Positions 17,276-25,874 are shown, counted from the first letter of the stretch. The stretch is 64,000 bases of DNA from Anabaena sp. PCC 7108 (GCF_000332135.1 NZ_KB235896.1:4208356-4272355); one strand, 5' to 3'. Translations and numbers: made by a program. The notes: generated from the sequence alone by a model not told the origin.

Positions 17276-20203
17276 TTAAAACTCCCCAGCTAAAGCGGGA
17301 ATACATCTTTCACAGAGTAAAGGATGTTCTGCTGATTCACCTACATGGGTAGAATAATTCCAACAGCGATCGCATTTGTGGTAAGATTTCCCATCAGACT
17401 CGTAATCTGCAGCATTGACTACGCCAATATCCCAATTATCTTCACCTTGAACTCGCAGGGTTTTTAATCCTTTTAATGTCTCAGGTGTATCTAATAATTG
17501 CACTTGGGAAGTGAGGAATAAATACCGTAATTCATCAATTCCTTTACCGCGAACATTTAACGGTTCGATAGCAGCGCGTAATTTTTCATCACTGAGATAA
17601 ATCAAAGCGATAGATTCTAGAGAAGAACCAATCAGCTTTTCTGTCCGTGCTTGTTCTAAAACTTTATTAACATCACCACGAATCCGTCGCAGTGTTTTCC
17701 AAAATTCTGCTAATTCGGGATTATTCCATTCATCACTCACCTTGATCCAACCAGCTTGAAACACTGATTTATAGGATGTTTTGTAGGGGATAAATTGCCA
17801 GATATCCTCCGCAGTATGACACAAAACAGGTGCGATCGCTCTCGCTAAATTCTCCAAAGCAATTTGCAAAACCGTTTGACAACTGCGACGACGAAAACTA
17901 TCAGCAGCACTGATATATAATCTATCTTTCGCAACGTCTAAATAAAAGTTCGACAAATCAACAACACAGAAATTCTGCACAGTTTGGAAAAAGCGGAAAA
18001 ACTGGAAACTATCAAAAGCTTCCGTCACCTCATTAAACACCTCACGAATGCGGTGCAACATATACTTATCTAAATCTGGCAAATCATCAAAATTAACTGC
18101 ATCTTTTTGAGGATCAAAATCATGCAAACTACCCAACAAAAACCGCGCAGTATTGCGGATTTTATTTCTGACATCAGCTAATTGTTTAATGATGTTACTT
18201 CCCAGACGCACATCACCAGAATAATCAACCGAAGAAACCCACAAACGCAAAACATCCGCACCATAAGCAGGTTGTTGTTTTTGGTTACTACCACCGTTAA
18301 TAATAACTTGGGGATCAACCACATTTCCCACCGATTTACTCATTTTTCGGCCATTTTCATCCAAGACGAAACCATGAGTTAAAACCGTTTTATAGGGTGC
18401 AATTCCATTAACCGCAACACTGGTTAAAAGAGAAGATTGAAACCATCCTCGATGTTGATCAGAACCTTCCAAATACATATCAACGGGATAACCTAATTCT
18501 GGTCTTTGCTTTGCCACAGCAGCCCAGGACGAACCAGAGTCAAACCATACATCCATCGTATCTGTACTTCTGCGGTAATTTTGTCCATTACTGCGGTAAG
18601 GTTCAGGTAACAACTCCTCCACCGACAACTCCCACCAAGCATCAGAACCTTTCTCTGCAATGATAGCTTGAACGTGGTTAATGGTATCTGCATTCAGCAA
18701 CGCTTCCCCAGTTTCCTCATCATAGAAAACAGGAATGGGAACACCCCAAGAACGCTGACGAGAGATACACCAGTCAGAACGTTCTGCAACCATCGGTGTA
18801 ATTCTATTCTCACCTTGTGCGGGAATCCAACGCACAGATGCGATCGCTTTTAAAGCATCTTCCCGAAAACCAGCCACAGAAGCAAACCATTGTTCAGTCG
18901 CGCGGAAAATCGTCGGTTTTTTCGTTCTCCAGTCATAAGGATATTTATGAGGATAAGCTTCCTCCTTCAACAGAGAACCGACCTCATTCAAAGCGTCAAT
19001 AATCGCTTGATTACCATCGCCCAAAACATTCAAGCCCGAAAATTTACCAGCTTCATCTGTGAAATTACCACTATCGTCAACAGGCGCAAGAATCGGCAAA
19101 CCGTAACGCTGACCAACAATATAATCCTCTTGACCATGACCAGGAGCAGTATGTACCAACCCAGTCCCCGACTCAGTAGTGATATAATCACCACCAACCA
19201 CCACCGGACTTTCACGGTCAAAAAGAGGATGACGGTAAGTAGTATGTTCCAAATCCTGACCAGAGAATTTAGCCTTTACCGTTAACTCACAATCCAAAAC
19301 CGCAGCCAACCGTTCCACCAACTCAGCCGCAACAATCAGATATCTGCATCCTCTCAAATATCTGTATTCGCTTTGCGCCTCTGCGTCTCTGCGTGAGACC
19401 TCCACCACCGCATATTCCAACGCACCATTCACAGCCACAGCCAAATTACCGGGAATAGTCCAAGGAGTAGTAGTCCACACAGCCACACCCAACTCAGGCA
19501 AGAAACCATCTAAACTAGCTTTTAACCCTTCAGCAACCTTCACGACCGGAAAAGCGGCGTAAATACTCCTAGAAACGTGACCTTCAGGATATTCTAACTC
19601 AGCTTCTGCTAAAGCCGTTTTAGAACTAGGACTCCAATGCACCGGCTTTAAACCGCGATAGATGTAACCTTTGAGGAACATTTCCCCAAATACACCAATT
19701 TGCGCGGCTTCGTATTCTGGTTTTAACGTTAAATAAGGATTTTCCCAATCACCCCAAATCCCATAGCGTTTAAAGCTTTCTCGTTGTTCATCAACCGTCT
19801 TCAGTGCGAACTCTTTCGCTTTTTGACGCAATTGCAAAGGTGTGAGATTTTGCCGTTCTGCCTGTTTCATATTTTGCAGAACTTTTAACTCAATCGGCAA
19901 CCCGTGACAATCCCAACCTGGAACGTAGCGAATTTTACGACCTTGTAGGAGTTGGTAACGGTTAATAATATCTTTGAGAATCTTATTTAAGGCATGACCA
20001 ATATGCAACTGGCCGTTAGCATAGGGAGGACCATCGTGCAGTATAAATAATTCGCCGGGGTTTTCTTCAGATAAGCGAGAATAAATGTTGTTTTCTGCCC
20101 AGAATTTTTGGATTTCGGGTTCGCGCTTGATTGCGTTTGCCCGCATATCAAAGTTAGTCTTGGGGAGGTTAACGGTATCTTTGTATTTTCCAGTTTCGGT
20201 CAC
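17276..20203 (-). CDS. ileS: Isoleucyl-tRNA synthetase
   Basis: Class Ia synthetase charging tRNA-Ile, about 975 residues from GTG 20203 (family N-terminus TETGKYKDTVNLPKTNFDMR). A longer in-frame start at 20278 would add 25 unrelated residues. It shows the HIGH box (PPYANGQLHIGHALNK), the CP1 editing domain with GTGLVHTAPGHG, WCISRQRSWGVP, the KMSKS loop (GRKMSKSVGN), and a C-terminal zinc-finger CDRCWNY...CERC. In the editing domain, near 19371-19400, the protein has a short odd segment RRDAEAQS encoded by a copy of the intergenic repeat GCGCCTCTGCGTCTCTGCGT, inserted in frame. The gene is monocistronic, with a REP-like repeat just upstream. Confidence 0.95.
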   Translation of the reverse strand: MTETGKYKDTVNLPKTNFDMRANAIKREPEIQKFWAENNIYSRLSEENPGELFILHDGPPYANGQLHIGHALNKILKDIINRYQLLQGRKIRYVPGWDCHGLPIELKVLQNMKQAERQNLTPLQLRQKAKEFALKTVDEQRESFKRYGIWGDWENPYLTLKPEYEAAQIGVFGEMFLKGYIYRGLKPVHWSPSSKTALAEAELEYPEGHVSRSIYAAFPVVKVAEGLKASLDGFLPELGVAVWTTTPWTIPGNLAVAVNGALEYAVVEVSRRDAEAQSEYRYLRGCRYLIVAAELVERLAAVLDCELTVKAKFSGQDLEHTTYRHPLFDRESPVVVGGDYITTESGTGLVHTAPGHGQEDYIVGQRYGLPILAPVDDSGNFTDEAGKFSGLNVLGDGNQAIIDALNEVGSLLKEEAYPHKYPYDWRTKKPTIFRATEQWFASVAGFREDALKAIASVRWIPAQGENRITPMVAERSDWCISRQRSWGVPIPVFYDEETGEALLNADTINHVQAIIAEKGSDAWWELSVEELLPEPYRSNGQNYRRSTDTMDVWFDSGSSWAAVAKQRPELGYPVDMYLEGSDQHRGWFQSSLLTSVAVNGIAPYKTVLTHGFVLDENGRKMSKSVGNVVDPQVIINGGSNQKQQPAYGADVLRLWVSSVDYSGDVRLGSNIIKQLADVRNKIRNTARFLLGSLHDFDPQKDAVNFDDLPDLDKYMLHRIREVFNEVTEAFDSFQFFRFFQTVQNFCVVDLSNFYLDVAKDRLYISAADSFRRRSCQTVLQIALENLARAIAPVLCHTAEDIWQFIPYKTSYKSVFQAGWIKVSDEWNNPELAEFWKTLRRIRGDVNKVLEQARTEKLIGSSLESIALIYLSDEKLRAAIEPLNVRGKGIDELRYLFLTSQVQLLDTPETLKGLKTLRVQGEDNWDIGVVNAADYESDGKSYHKCDRCWNYSTHVGESAEHPLLCERCIPALAGEF

Positions 20204-20250
20204 AGTTTCATGCCTAAATGTAGGTGTGCAGGTTTGATCAATTATAAATC

Positions 20251-20312
20251 GTAGGTTGGGTTGAGAAACGAAACCCAACAGCAGTTATGGGTATTTTGTG
20301 GTTAATTTTTTG
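20251..20312. repeat. Truncated REP repeat, GTAGGTTGGGTT family
   Basis: GTAGGTTGGGTTGAGAAACG followed by AAACCCAACA and a tail closely similar to that of the copy at 21225-21307, but the second CCCAACCTAC arm is missing. It lies between the divergent ileS and antitoxin genes. Confidence 0.75.
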
Positions 20313-20355
20313 TTTTTGCAGGTTTACAATATATAAAGTCACTCACAATAGACTT

Positions 20356-20610
20356 ATGACACTAACCCTCAGCTTACCACCAGAATTAGAACAGTATTTA
20401 ATACAGAAAGCACAACAGCAAGGGCTTTCTGTGGAAACTTATGCACTGGAACTTATTCAAAAATCTATTTTCCAATTAGAGAAAAATTCATCTCTTGAAG
20501 AAACACCCACAGAAATTGTAATTGAAGGTATTCATCAAGGAATAAAAGAAGCATTAAGTGGACAAACTATACCTCTTTCACAAATGTGGGAAGGGATAGA
20601 TGCAGAATAA
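20356..20610 (+). CDS. Probable type II antitoxin
   Basis: An 84-residue protein from ATG 20356 (MTLTLSLPPELEQYLIQKAQ). The opening strand plus helix is like that of ribbon-helix-helix or related antitoxins, and the acidic C-terminal half would wrap the toxin. An upstream in-frame ATG at 20287 would add a hydrophobic stretch and overlap a repeat, so it is rejected. The gene overlaps the RelE/ParE-like toxin gene by 11 bases, the usual antitoxin-first order, which is the main support for the assignment. Confidence 0.75.
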   Translation: MTLTLSLPPELEQYLIQKAQQQGLSVETYALELIQKSIFQLEKNSSLEETPTEIVIEGIHQGIKEALSGQTIPLSQMWEGIDAE

Positions 20611-20977
20611 TAATGAACCACTACCAATTGAAATTACTCTTACTCCTCGTTTTCAAAGAGATTTGCGAGAACTGGCTAAACGCTATCGTTCCATTCGTAG
20701 TGATATTCAACCTTTAATTGATCAACTACAAGCAGGTGAAACTCCTGGAGATAGAATTGCGGGAATTAAATATCAAGTTTTCAAAGTTCGTATTAAAAAT
20801 AGTAACATTCAAAAAGGAAAAAGTGGAGGATATAGAGTAATTTTTTATCTAAAAAATGCTCAAGGAATTATACTCACTACAATTTATTCTAAATCTGATC
20901 TAACAGATGTGAGTAATGAAATAATTGAACAAGCAATAGCTCAATATGAAGAAGAAAATACCATTCCAGATGACTAA
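20600..20977 (+). CDS. RelE/ParE-family toxin
   Basis: A 125-residue basic protein with the RelE/ParE fold signature: TLTPRFQRDLRELAKRY, a central LQAGETPGDRI loop, KVRIKNSN, KGKSGGYRVIFYL and LTTIYSKSDL. Family members either cleave ribosome-bound mRNA or inhibit gyrase; the sequence alone does not decide which. It overlaps the upstream antitoxin by 11 bases and the following DUF4926 gene by 8 bases, so the three genes are translationally coupled. Confidence 0.85.
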   Translation: MQNNNEPLPIEITLTPRFQRDLRELAKRYRSIRSDIQPLIDQLQAGETPGDRIAGIKYQVFKVRIKNSNIQKGKSGGYRVIFYLKNAQGIILTTIYSKSDLTDVSNEIIEQAIAQYEEENTIPDD

Positions 20978-21218
20978 AAGTATGCCCCAATTACTAGACG
21001 TAGTATCACTCACAGTTGATTTACTTGAATATAATTTGCTACATGGTCAAGTTGGTACAATAGTTGAATTATTAGCCGATGGTGCTGCTTTTGAAGTAGA
21101 ATTTAGCGATCTCAATGGACAAACCTATGAATCTGTTGGTTTACGTCCAGAGCAAATTATGGTATTACATTTTGAACCAACATCCCCTAATTTAGTGCCG
21201 GAAATGGTTACAGCGTAA
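20970..21218 (+). CDS. DUF4926-domain protein
   Basis: An 82-residue small beta-rich protein (LLDVVSLTVDL, GQVGTIVELL, AAFEVEFSD, ESVGLRPEQIMVL), recognised as DUF4926. Members are short SH3-like proteins often encoded near toxin-antitoxin pairs; the function is unknown. The ATG at 20970 lies inside the last codons of the toxin gene (ATGACTAA), indicating coupled translation. A further in-frame ATG at 20982 is possible. A REP repeat begins seven bases after the stop. Confidence 0.75.
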   Translation: MTKSMPQLLDVVSLTVDLLEYNLLHGQVGTIVELLADGAAFEVEFSDLNGQTYESVGLRPEQIMVLHFEPTSPNLVPEMVTA

Positions 21219-21224
21219 ATAACT

Positions 21225-21307
21225 GTAGGTTGGGTTGAGAAAACCCAACACCACTCATTGGTATCTTGTGGTTAATGTTGGGTTTCACTTCATTCAACCC
21301 AACCTAC
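21225..21307. repeat. REP repeat, left flank of RAYT
   Basis: GTAGGTTGGGTTGA ... CAACCCAACCTAC, an imperfect long inverted repeat of 83 bp with inner CCCAACA/TGTTGGG arms. The right-hand CCTAC supplies the TAG stop codon of the RAYT gene read on the other strand. Confidence 0.85.
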
Positions 21308-21846
21308 TCGTTGCCAATATCATTATCAAAAATAATTTCCTCACCTGCACCCCACATCATGTCATACATACCTTGACGCACAGCCCGATGAAAACTGGAA
21401 TATTCCCAATCTTTTGGTGCTGTTACCAAACCATGTTTCACCGGATTATAATGAATATATTCAACGTGATTTTGAAAATCAATTTCATCTCTAATTAAAT
21501 GTTCCCAAAAACGATATTGCCATATAGCCCGTTGTTTTTTATTTTTTCTAGAAACAGATATATTTTCTGGTGAAATAGTTTCACATTTACAACTAAAATA
21601 ACTTTTAATTAAACGCCAACGGGTAGAAAAATCATGATCATTTTCTGGTAAAGTCCAAATACAGTGGAGATGATCAGGTAAAATAACAACAGCATCTATA
21701 ATAAATGGATATTTCTGCATTACATAACCAAAAGCATCTCTTAATAAAGAAACATTTTTTGGTAAACATAATATTTTTTGTCTTTTCTCTGTCACGACTG
21801 TAAAAAAGTATGTTCCTCCTGCCACTTTGGCGCGGCGATATTCCAT
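21304..21846 (-). CDS. REP-associated tyrosine transposase (RAYT, TnpA_REP)
   Basis: A 180-residue single-domain Y1/IS200-like HUH nuclease. It begins MEYRRAKVAGGTYFFTVVT, typical of RAYTs. The HUH motif is DHLHCIW (H59, H61) and the catalytic-tyrosine segment is HVEYIHYNPVKHG (130-139). Such enzymes nick single-stranded REP hairpins and are thought to spread them. Here REP repeats of one family flank the gene on both sides (21225-21307 and 21899-21986), and its TAG stop is the first TAG of the adjoining repeat. The frame is intact and the enzyme is probably active. It interrupts the run of toxin-antitoxin genes. Confidence 0.92.
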   Translation of the reverse strand: MEYRRAKVAGGTYFFTVVTEKRQKILCLPKNVSLLRDAFGYVMQKYPFIIDAVVILPDHLHCIWTLPENDHDFSTRWRLIKSYFSCKCETISPENISVSRKNKKQRAIWQYRFWEHLIRDEIDFQNHVEYIHYNPVKHGLVTAPKDWEYSSFHRAVRQGMYDMMWGAGEEIIFDNDIGNE

Positions 21847-21898
21847 ACTATAAATATCCTTTCAATAAAGTTATGTTTTATAAACTTGATTTTACCCC

Positions 21899-21986
21899 GT
21901 AGGTTGGGTTGACGCAAGGAAACCCAACATTAATTATAATATCCTGGTGGGTGGTGTTGGGTTTCACTTCGTTCTACCCAACCTAC
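21899..21986. repeat. REP repeat, right flank of RAYT
   Basis: GTAGGTTGGGTTGACGCAAG ... CTACCCAACCTAC over 88 bp, with inner AACCCAACA/GTGTTGGGTT arms. It ends five bases before the stop of the vapC-like gene and begins 52 bases upstream of the RAYT start. Confidence 0.85.
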
Positions 21987-21990
21987 AAAT

Positions 21991-22407
21991 TCATGACGTG
22001 GAAGGTGCTACCCAATTTTCATATTCTAAATCAGGGATATTTTGAAAGTGTTTAATATTAGCAGTGATTAAAACGCATTTATTATTAATTGCTGATGCTC
22101 CAATCAGTAAGTCAAGGGGAGTAATTAATAAACCTCTCTGACGTAAATCTCTATAAATAATACTGGCAACATTAGCTGTATCTATATCAAGAGGTAAAAT
22201 CTCGCTGCTATTGGCAAGAATTTCAAATTGCTGCAAAAGATTTCTAGCATCTTTGTACAGCAATCCACTTTTGATTTCGTAGTAGGTAAGAACCGAAAAA
22301 GTTAGATAACTGTGAAATTGTTGATATTCACGGAATTTTTTGACAACTTGTGTTTCACCTCGCAGAAAATATGAGAGGATATTAGTATCTAGTAAGGCTT
22401 TTTTCAC
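21991..22407 (-). CDS. VapC-like PIN-domain toxin
   Basis: A 138-residue PIN-domain ribonuclease of the VapC type. Acidic metal-binding residues are D7 in LLDTNILSYF, E44 in YYEIKSGLL and D99 in TPLDLLIGASA, with the terminal strand VLITANIKHF carrying Asn in place of the usual fourth acidic residue. Such toxins cut tRNA or rRNA and are neutralised by the cognate antitoxin. The ATG overlaps the antitoxin stop by four bases. Its 3' end abuts the REP at 21899-21986. Confidence 0.9.
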   Translation of the reverse strand: MKKALLDTNILSYFLRGETQVVKKFREYQQFHSYLTFSVLTYYEIKSGLLYKDARNLLQQFEILANSSEILPLDIDTANVASIIYRDLRQRGLLITPLDLLIGASAINNKCVLITANIKHFQNIPDLEYENWVAPSTS

Positions 22408-22649
22408 AGTTCAATTTGCCTTTGCAAGTCTAGTAATCTTTGTTCTCCAATCTCATGTTCGAGGTTTTGTAAAAGTATAGTTTCTTCAGCACTGGCAATA
22501 CCAGCAAATTGCATAAAATCTATATTCTTTGGATGCAGTAGTTGTTGACGCTGTGCTAATTGCTGGAAAATCAGTTGAGCAATTTCATTCTGTTCATCTT
22601 CAGGTAGCCGTGAGACGACAGCATAAGCTTGTTGTAAGAGATTAGTCAT
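22404..22649 (-). CDS. Antitoxin partner of the VapC-like toxin
   Basis: An 81-residue acidic, helical, Gln-rich protein (MTNLLQQAYAVVSRLPEDEQ) encoded directly upstream of the PIN toxin with a 4-base ATGA overlap. The N-terminal PEDEQNEIAQLIFQQL pattern occurs in cyanobacterial antitoxins paired with PIN toxins. No clear DNA-binding fold is visible by eye, so autoregulation is not established. Confidence 0.75.
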   Translation of the reverse strand: MTNLLQQAYAVVSRLPEDEQNEIAQLIFQQLAQRQQLLHPKNIDFMQFAGIASAEETILLQNLEHEIGEQRLLDLQRQIEL

Positions 22650-22725
22650 AGTTTTTTGTCGCCATTATCAAAAATTTTGGTAAGTTGATAAAACTAGATT
22701 AATTTTATCACAAACATTTTATCTT

Positions 22726-23100
22726 TCATAAGAAAACTTTATTTTTTATTAACTGTAAATTTATTTTAAATAAAATTGTGTTTTGTACTACAGAACCACC
22801 TATTAATGAACGAAGAAAAAATACCTTTGGAGATTCTGTTAAAGTTACATTTCTACCTAAGCAGTAAGTTGGAAATTTTCTTTTTTTAATTGTTAATTTT
22901 CGTGGAGATTGACCCCATTTTTTTTGATGTTCTTGCCAAGCTTCTGGCATTTCATCCCATATTCTACCATCTAATAACTTATCTCCAGCTTTAGAAGTTC
23001 TACCACCAATTTGCTTAAAGAAAAATGCAACTTCTGCTTTTTGGCATTGATCACGAATGTCTTCAGCCCATTCAATAGATGAAAATCGTTTATCTAATCG
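22726..23100 (-). pseudogene. Remnant of a DUF5131 (phage Gp37/Gp68-like) gene
   Basis: An open frame without its own start begins after a TGA at 23101-23103. It encodes SIEWAEDIRDQCQKAEVAFF, then FKQIGGRTSKAGDKLLDGRI, then WDEMP, which is the C-terminal signature of DUF5131 proteins (radical-SAM-like phage Gp37/Gp68 relatives). The first some 200 residues of the family, including the Cys motif, are absent. Downstream of about residue 60 the sequence is basic and no longer family-like. The gene is therefore truncated at both ends. The rest of the 22650-23277 gap shows only short protein-like scraps and no further gene. Confidence 0.7.
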
Positions 23101-23277
23101 TCAATTATTTCCGCAAGAATTAAAAGGTATCAGTTGGTGAATAAAAGGTTATTGTACCTATTACCGGATGGAACGAAGTTTTTGCACAAGTACCTTGGAT
23201 GATACGTATTGAACCAACAGCAGAGAATAATTTAGATGCGTTTCCCCTGGGCTGAAGCCCTGACTACCAACTTTTAA

Positions 23278-24141
23278 TTATTTTACTAATAAAGCTTTCT
23301 TCAATTGCCAAGAAGCTTTCTCAATCGCATCTAAACTACCTGGATTTACCAATCCATAATAATCAAAAACATAAACTCTGTTATTTTTAGTAGCTTGTAA
23401 TTTCTGCCAAAACGGTTCTTTTTTTAAGGAATTTAATAAAGTTGGTTCGGCATTAACGACTATTAAAACTTCTGGATTTGACTCTAAAACTTTCTCTGCT
23501 GAAAGTGTTACATACCCACCAATGGGACTGTTACCTTGTAATTCGGCAGCTATATTTTTAGCCCCAAATCTGGCAATTAAATCACCAGCCCAACTGTTTT
23601 TATTTGGTGTTAAAATTGGTTGACGACTAACTAAAATTAAAGTAGAAGGATTTTGAGTGAGGTTATTAGGTAAAAGGGTTTTGTAGCGATTTAATAAAGG
23701 TTTTGGATCGATATCAATTTCCTTAGCAAGTGTTTTGGTTAGTTCTTCTAGAGATTTCCAGCTATTTACTTGAGTCGATAAAGTGCGTATTCCTAGCTGC
23801 TGAAGTTTTTTAATCGGTACGTCAGAAAAGCCAGTTGTACCAATGACTAAATCTGGTTTTAAAGCAACAATTTTTTCTAAATTTGGCGGACTTTGACCTT
23901 CGCTGATACGGGGAATATTTTCAAATTTGGAGTTATTTTTAAATAAGCTACTACCAGTAATTCCGACAAGTTTACTTTTATCTAACTGCAAGATAATATC
24001 AGCTGCGAGAGAGGAAAGAGAAACAACTCTTGTGGCTGATGTTATGTTTGACTTTTGTGGTGGTATTTGGGTTGTTGCTGTGGTACAGGAGAATAAGAAG
24101 AGGGTGAAGATGAGTGCTATTGCAGATGATATCCAAGGCAT
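23278..24141 (-). CDS. ABC-transporter substrate-binding lipoprotein, BtuF/FhuD type
   Basis: A 287-residue periplasmic binding protein of the helical-backbone (class III) metal-chelate family. A lipoprotein signal peptide ends at LFLFSC (Cys19). Then follow the family landmarks VSLSSLAADIILQLDKSKLVG, NLEKIVALKPDLVIG, LGIRTLSTQ, GYVTLSAEKVLESNPEVLIV and a C-terminal LDAIEKASWQLKKAL helix. Relatives bind cobalamin, haem or ferric siderophores; the ligand cannot be told here. No permease or ATPase gene lies alongside, so it must work with components encoded elsewhere. It is 59 bases downstream of mobA on the same strand. Confidence 0.85.
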   Translation of the reverse strand: MPWISSAIALIFTLFLFSCTTATTQIPPQKSNITSATRVVSLSSLAADIILQLDKSKLVGITGSSLFKNNSKFENIPRISEGQSPPNLEKIVALKPDLVIGTTGFSDVPIKKLQQLGIRTLSTQVNSWKSLEELTKTLAKEIDIDPKPLLNRYKTLLPNNLTQNPSTLILVSRQPILTPNKNSWAGDLIARFGAKNIAAELQGNSPIGGYVTLSAEKVLESNPEVLIVVNAEPTLLNSLKKEPFWQKLQATKNNRVYVFDYYGLVNPGSLDAIEKASWQLKKALLVK

Positions 24142-24200
24142 AATATGATTATTGTTTTTTAACGCGGAGGGACGCGAGATGAGTTTGTTTTTATTATGGC

Positions 24201-24785
24201 TTAATTAACTATAAATTGCTGTACATCTTCTGGGGTGTTACAGTTAAAGAGGATATCAGGTTCTGATAATGGTAAAACTTTTACTGGATATAGTTTTAGC
24301 CACTGTTGAAATGAGCGTCCCCCTTGGTTGATAAAATCTAATAGTAGAAGTAAACAACGACTGCGATAAAAACCACAAAGTGGTTCCCAACCTTGAGGAT
24401 TTTTTACTAAATAGGCAATATTTTCTTGTTCTACAAAATCTAGTCTTTTCACCCAATCTTGCAACACTTCAACTTGCAAGTTCGGTAAGTCGCAAGCTAA
24501 TAATAATACCCATTCTGTTTTTACTTTCTCCAGTCCTTGTGCAAAACCTACTAGGGGTCCTTGTGTATCAGTGGGTGTTTCTTGTATAAATTCACATTGA
24601 GGCAACGGCAAGTGTTGATATCGTTCTGGCCAAGGTGTGACTATATATATGGTATCGGTGCAACTTTTTGCAACATTGCAAACTCTTTGTAATAAGGGTA
24701 TTCCCTGAATGGGAATTAAAGCTTTATCTTCTCCCATACGAGAACTTTTGCCTCCTGCTAAGACTATAGCGGTTAAATTAATCAT
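24201..24785 (-). CDS. mobA: Molybdenum cofactor guanylyltransferase
   Basis: A 194-residue MobA enzyme that joins GMP to molybdopterin to form the guanine-dinucleotide cofactor used by molybdoenzymes such as nitrate reductase. It shows the nucleotidyltransferase loop LAGGKSSRMGEDKALIPIQG at the N-terminus, the metal-binding LLLACDLPNL, and the C-terminal NCNTPEDVQ motif. Length is normal and there is no membrane segment. It lies just upstream of the binding-protein gene with a 59-base gap, a possible shared transcript without a clear functional link. Confidence 0.92.
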   Translation of the reverse strand: MINLTAIVLAGGKSSRMGEDKALIPIQGIPLLQRVCNVAKSCTDTIYIVTPWPERYQHLPLPQCEFIQETPTDTQGPLVGFAQGLEKVKTEWVLLLACDLPNLQVEVLQDWVKRLDFVEQENIAYLVKNPQGWEPLCGFYRSRCLLLLLDFINQGGRSFQQWLKLYPVKVLPLSEPDILFNCNTPEDVQQFIVN

Positions 24786-25006
24786 AGGAACAAAATATTT
24801 TTTGCTACGTCTAATGACAAAGTTAATGTCACAATGCTACTGTCACAATAGTTCTTATCTTTTTCAGCAGCTATGTCACCAGGCAATTTCAGGGAATGAT
24901 AAACCATATATTGTACCGATTTAGAACTTTGACGTTGTCTTCTATGTTTACCCTATATATATTCAGTTTTAAAATTGACATAATAATAGAAAAAATTAAT
25001 CTCAAC

Positions 25007-25194
25007 AATCCCATCAATATCACAACTATCAAACATCCTGTAAATTCTTTAATCCTGGATATCCTGATATGGCTACGCCACGCTTCGCTATCAGACAATT
25101 AAAATCCCATCAACATCACAACTATCCCGCCTCCTGTAAATCCTTAAATCGTGGATATCCTGATATGGCTACGCCACGCTACGCTATCAGACAA
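25007..25194. repeat. Two 92-bp tandem repeat units
   Basis: Units 25007-25098 and 25103-25194 begin AATCCCATCAAYATCACAAC and both end in GGATATCCTGATATGGCTAC plus a cacgctwcgctatcagacaa tail. The period is 96 bases, exactly 32 codons. The GGCTACGCCACGC part is a palindrome-rich cyanobacterial interspersed repeat. The units occupy most of the 24786-25272 gap, in which no other gene is visible. Confidence 0.85.
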
Positions 25195-25272
25195 AAAAAT
25201 CATCAATATTTTACGGATGCTTACCCCAATAGATGTATTAACTATTATCCACTAGGAAACGGTATCAATGCT

Positions 25273-25629
25273 ATGTCCAATTATAATCAAGCAGTTGCTC
25301 AAGATGTCAACAACTTAGCAGCTATCAATAATATAGCCTTCATTAAATATGAACAAGGAGAGATAGAAACAGCGATTAAACAATGGCAACAAGCCATCAA
25401 AATTAACAATCAATCTGCTGAAGCTACCTTAGCTTTAGCTGTAGCTTTATATGTTAAAGGAGAACAACAACAGGCTTATAAATTAGCTGAAACTGCATTA
25501 AAATTAGATAAAAACTTTGCTGATTTTCATTGTATGAGAAAGAGTCTTTGGGGTCAAAGCATAATTACTGATGCTCAAAAATTGCTATCTACACCCAAGA
25601 TAAAAACCTTGTTATTAGAGTTGCGTTAA
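25273..25629 (+). CDS. TPR-containing protein, probable 3' fragment
   Basis: From ATG 25273, 118 residues containing tetratricopeptide-like helices: NNLAAINNIAFIKYEQGEIE, AIKQWQQAIKIN, AEATLALAVALYVKGEQQQA and ALKLDKNFAD. The same frame extends upstream through the tandem repeats to 25069 without a stop, but that part encodes repeat-derived sequence (MATPRFAIRQ twice). The likely history is a longer TPR gene whose 5' part was lost or replaced by repeats. Whether it is expressed is unclear, and no ribosome binding site is convincing. Confidence 0.5.
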   Translation: MSNYNQAVAQDVNNLAAINNIAFIKYEQGEIETAIKQWQQAIKINNQSAEATLALAVALYVKGEQQQAYKLAETALKLDKNFADFHCMRKSLWGQSIITDAQKLLSTPKIKTLLLELR

Positions 25630-25874
25630 TATCAATAAAAACCCCTTAAGAAGAATGTAGAGATTTTGCCTGAAACGCCTCTATATAGAAAGTGACAGGG
25701 GACAGGTGAAAGTGTAAAAAGTCTCTTAATATCGAGGTTTCATACAGCAGTTTTCATGTATTTAAACTACGCTGTTGATTTCTCTCTGCACCTCAGCGTG
25801 AGAAAAAAATGTGGTTTATTTACCTGAAAATAGCTGTAACATAGTCGGGGTATTAGCTTCGTTAACTGAAAATT

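Noticed and set aside
18182-19285. Several plus-strand frames within ileS
   Set aside because: They are shadows of the strongly supported isoleucyl-tRNA synthetase gene on the other strand.
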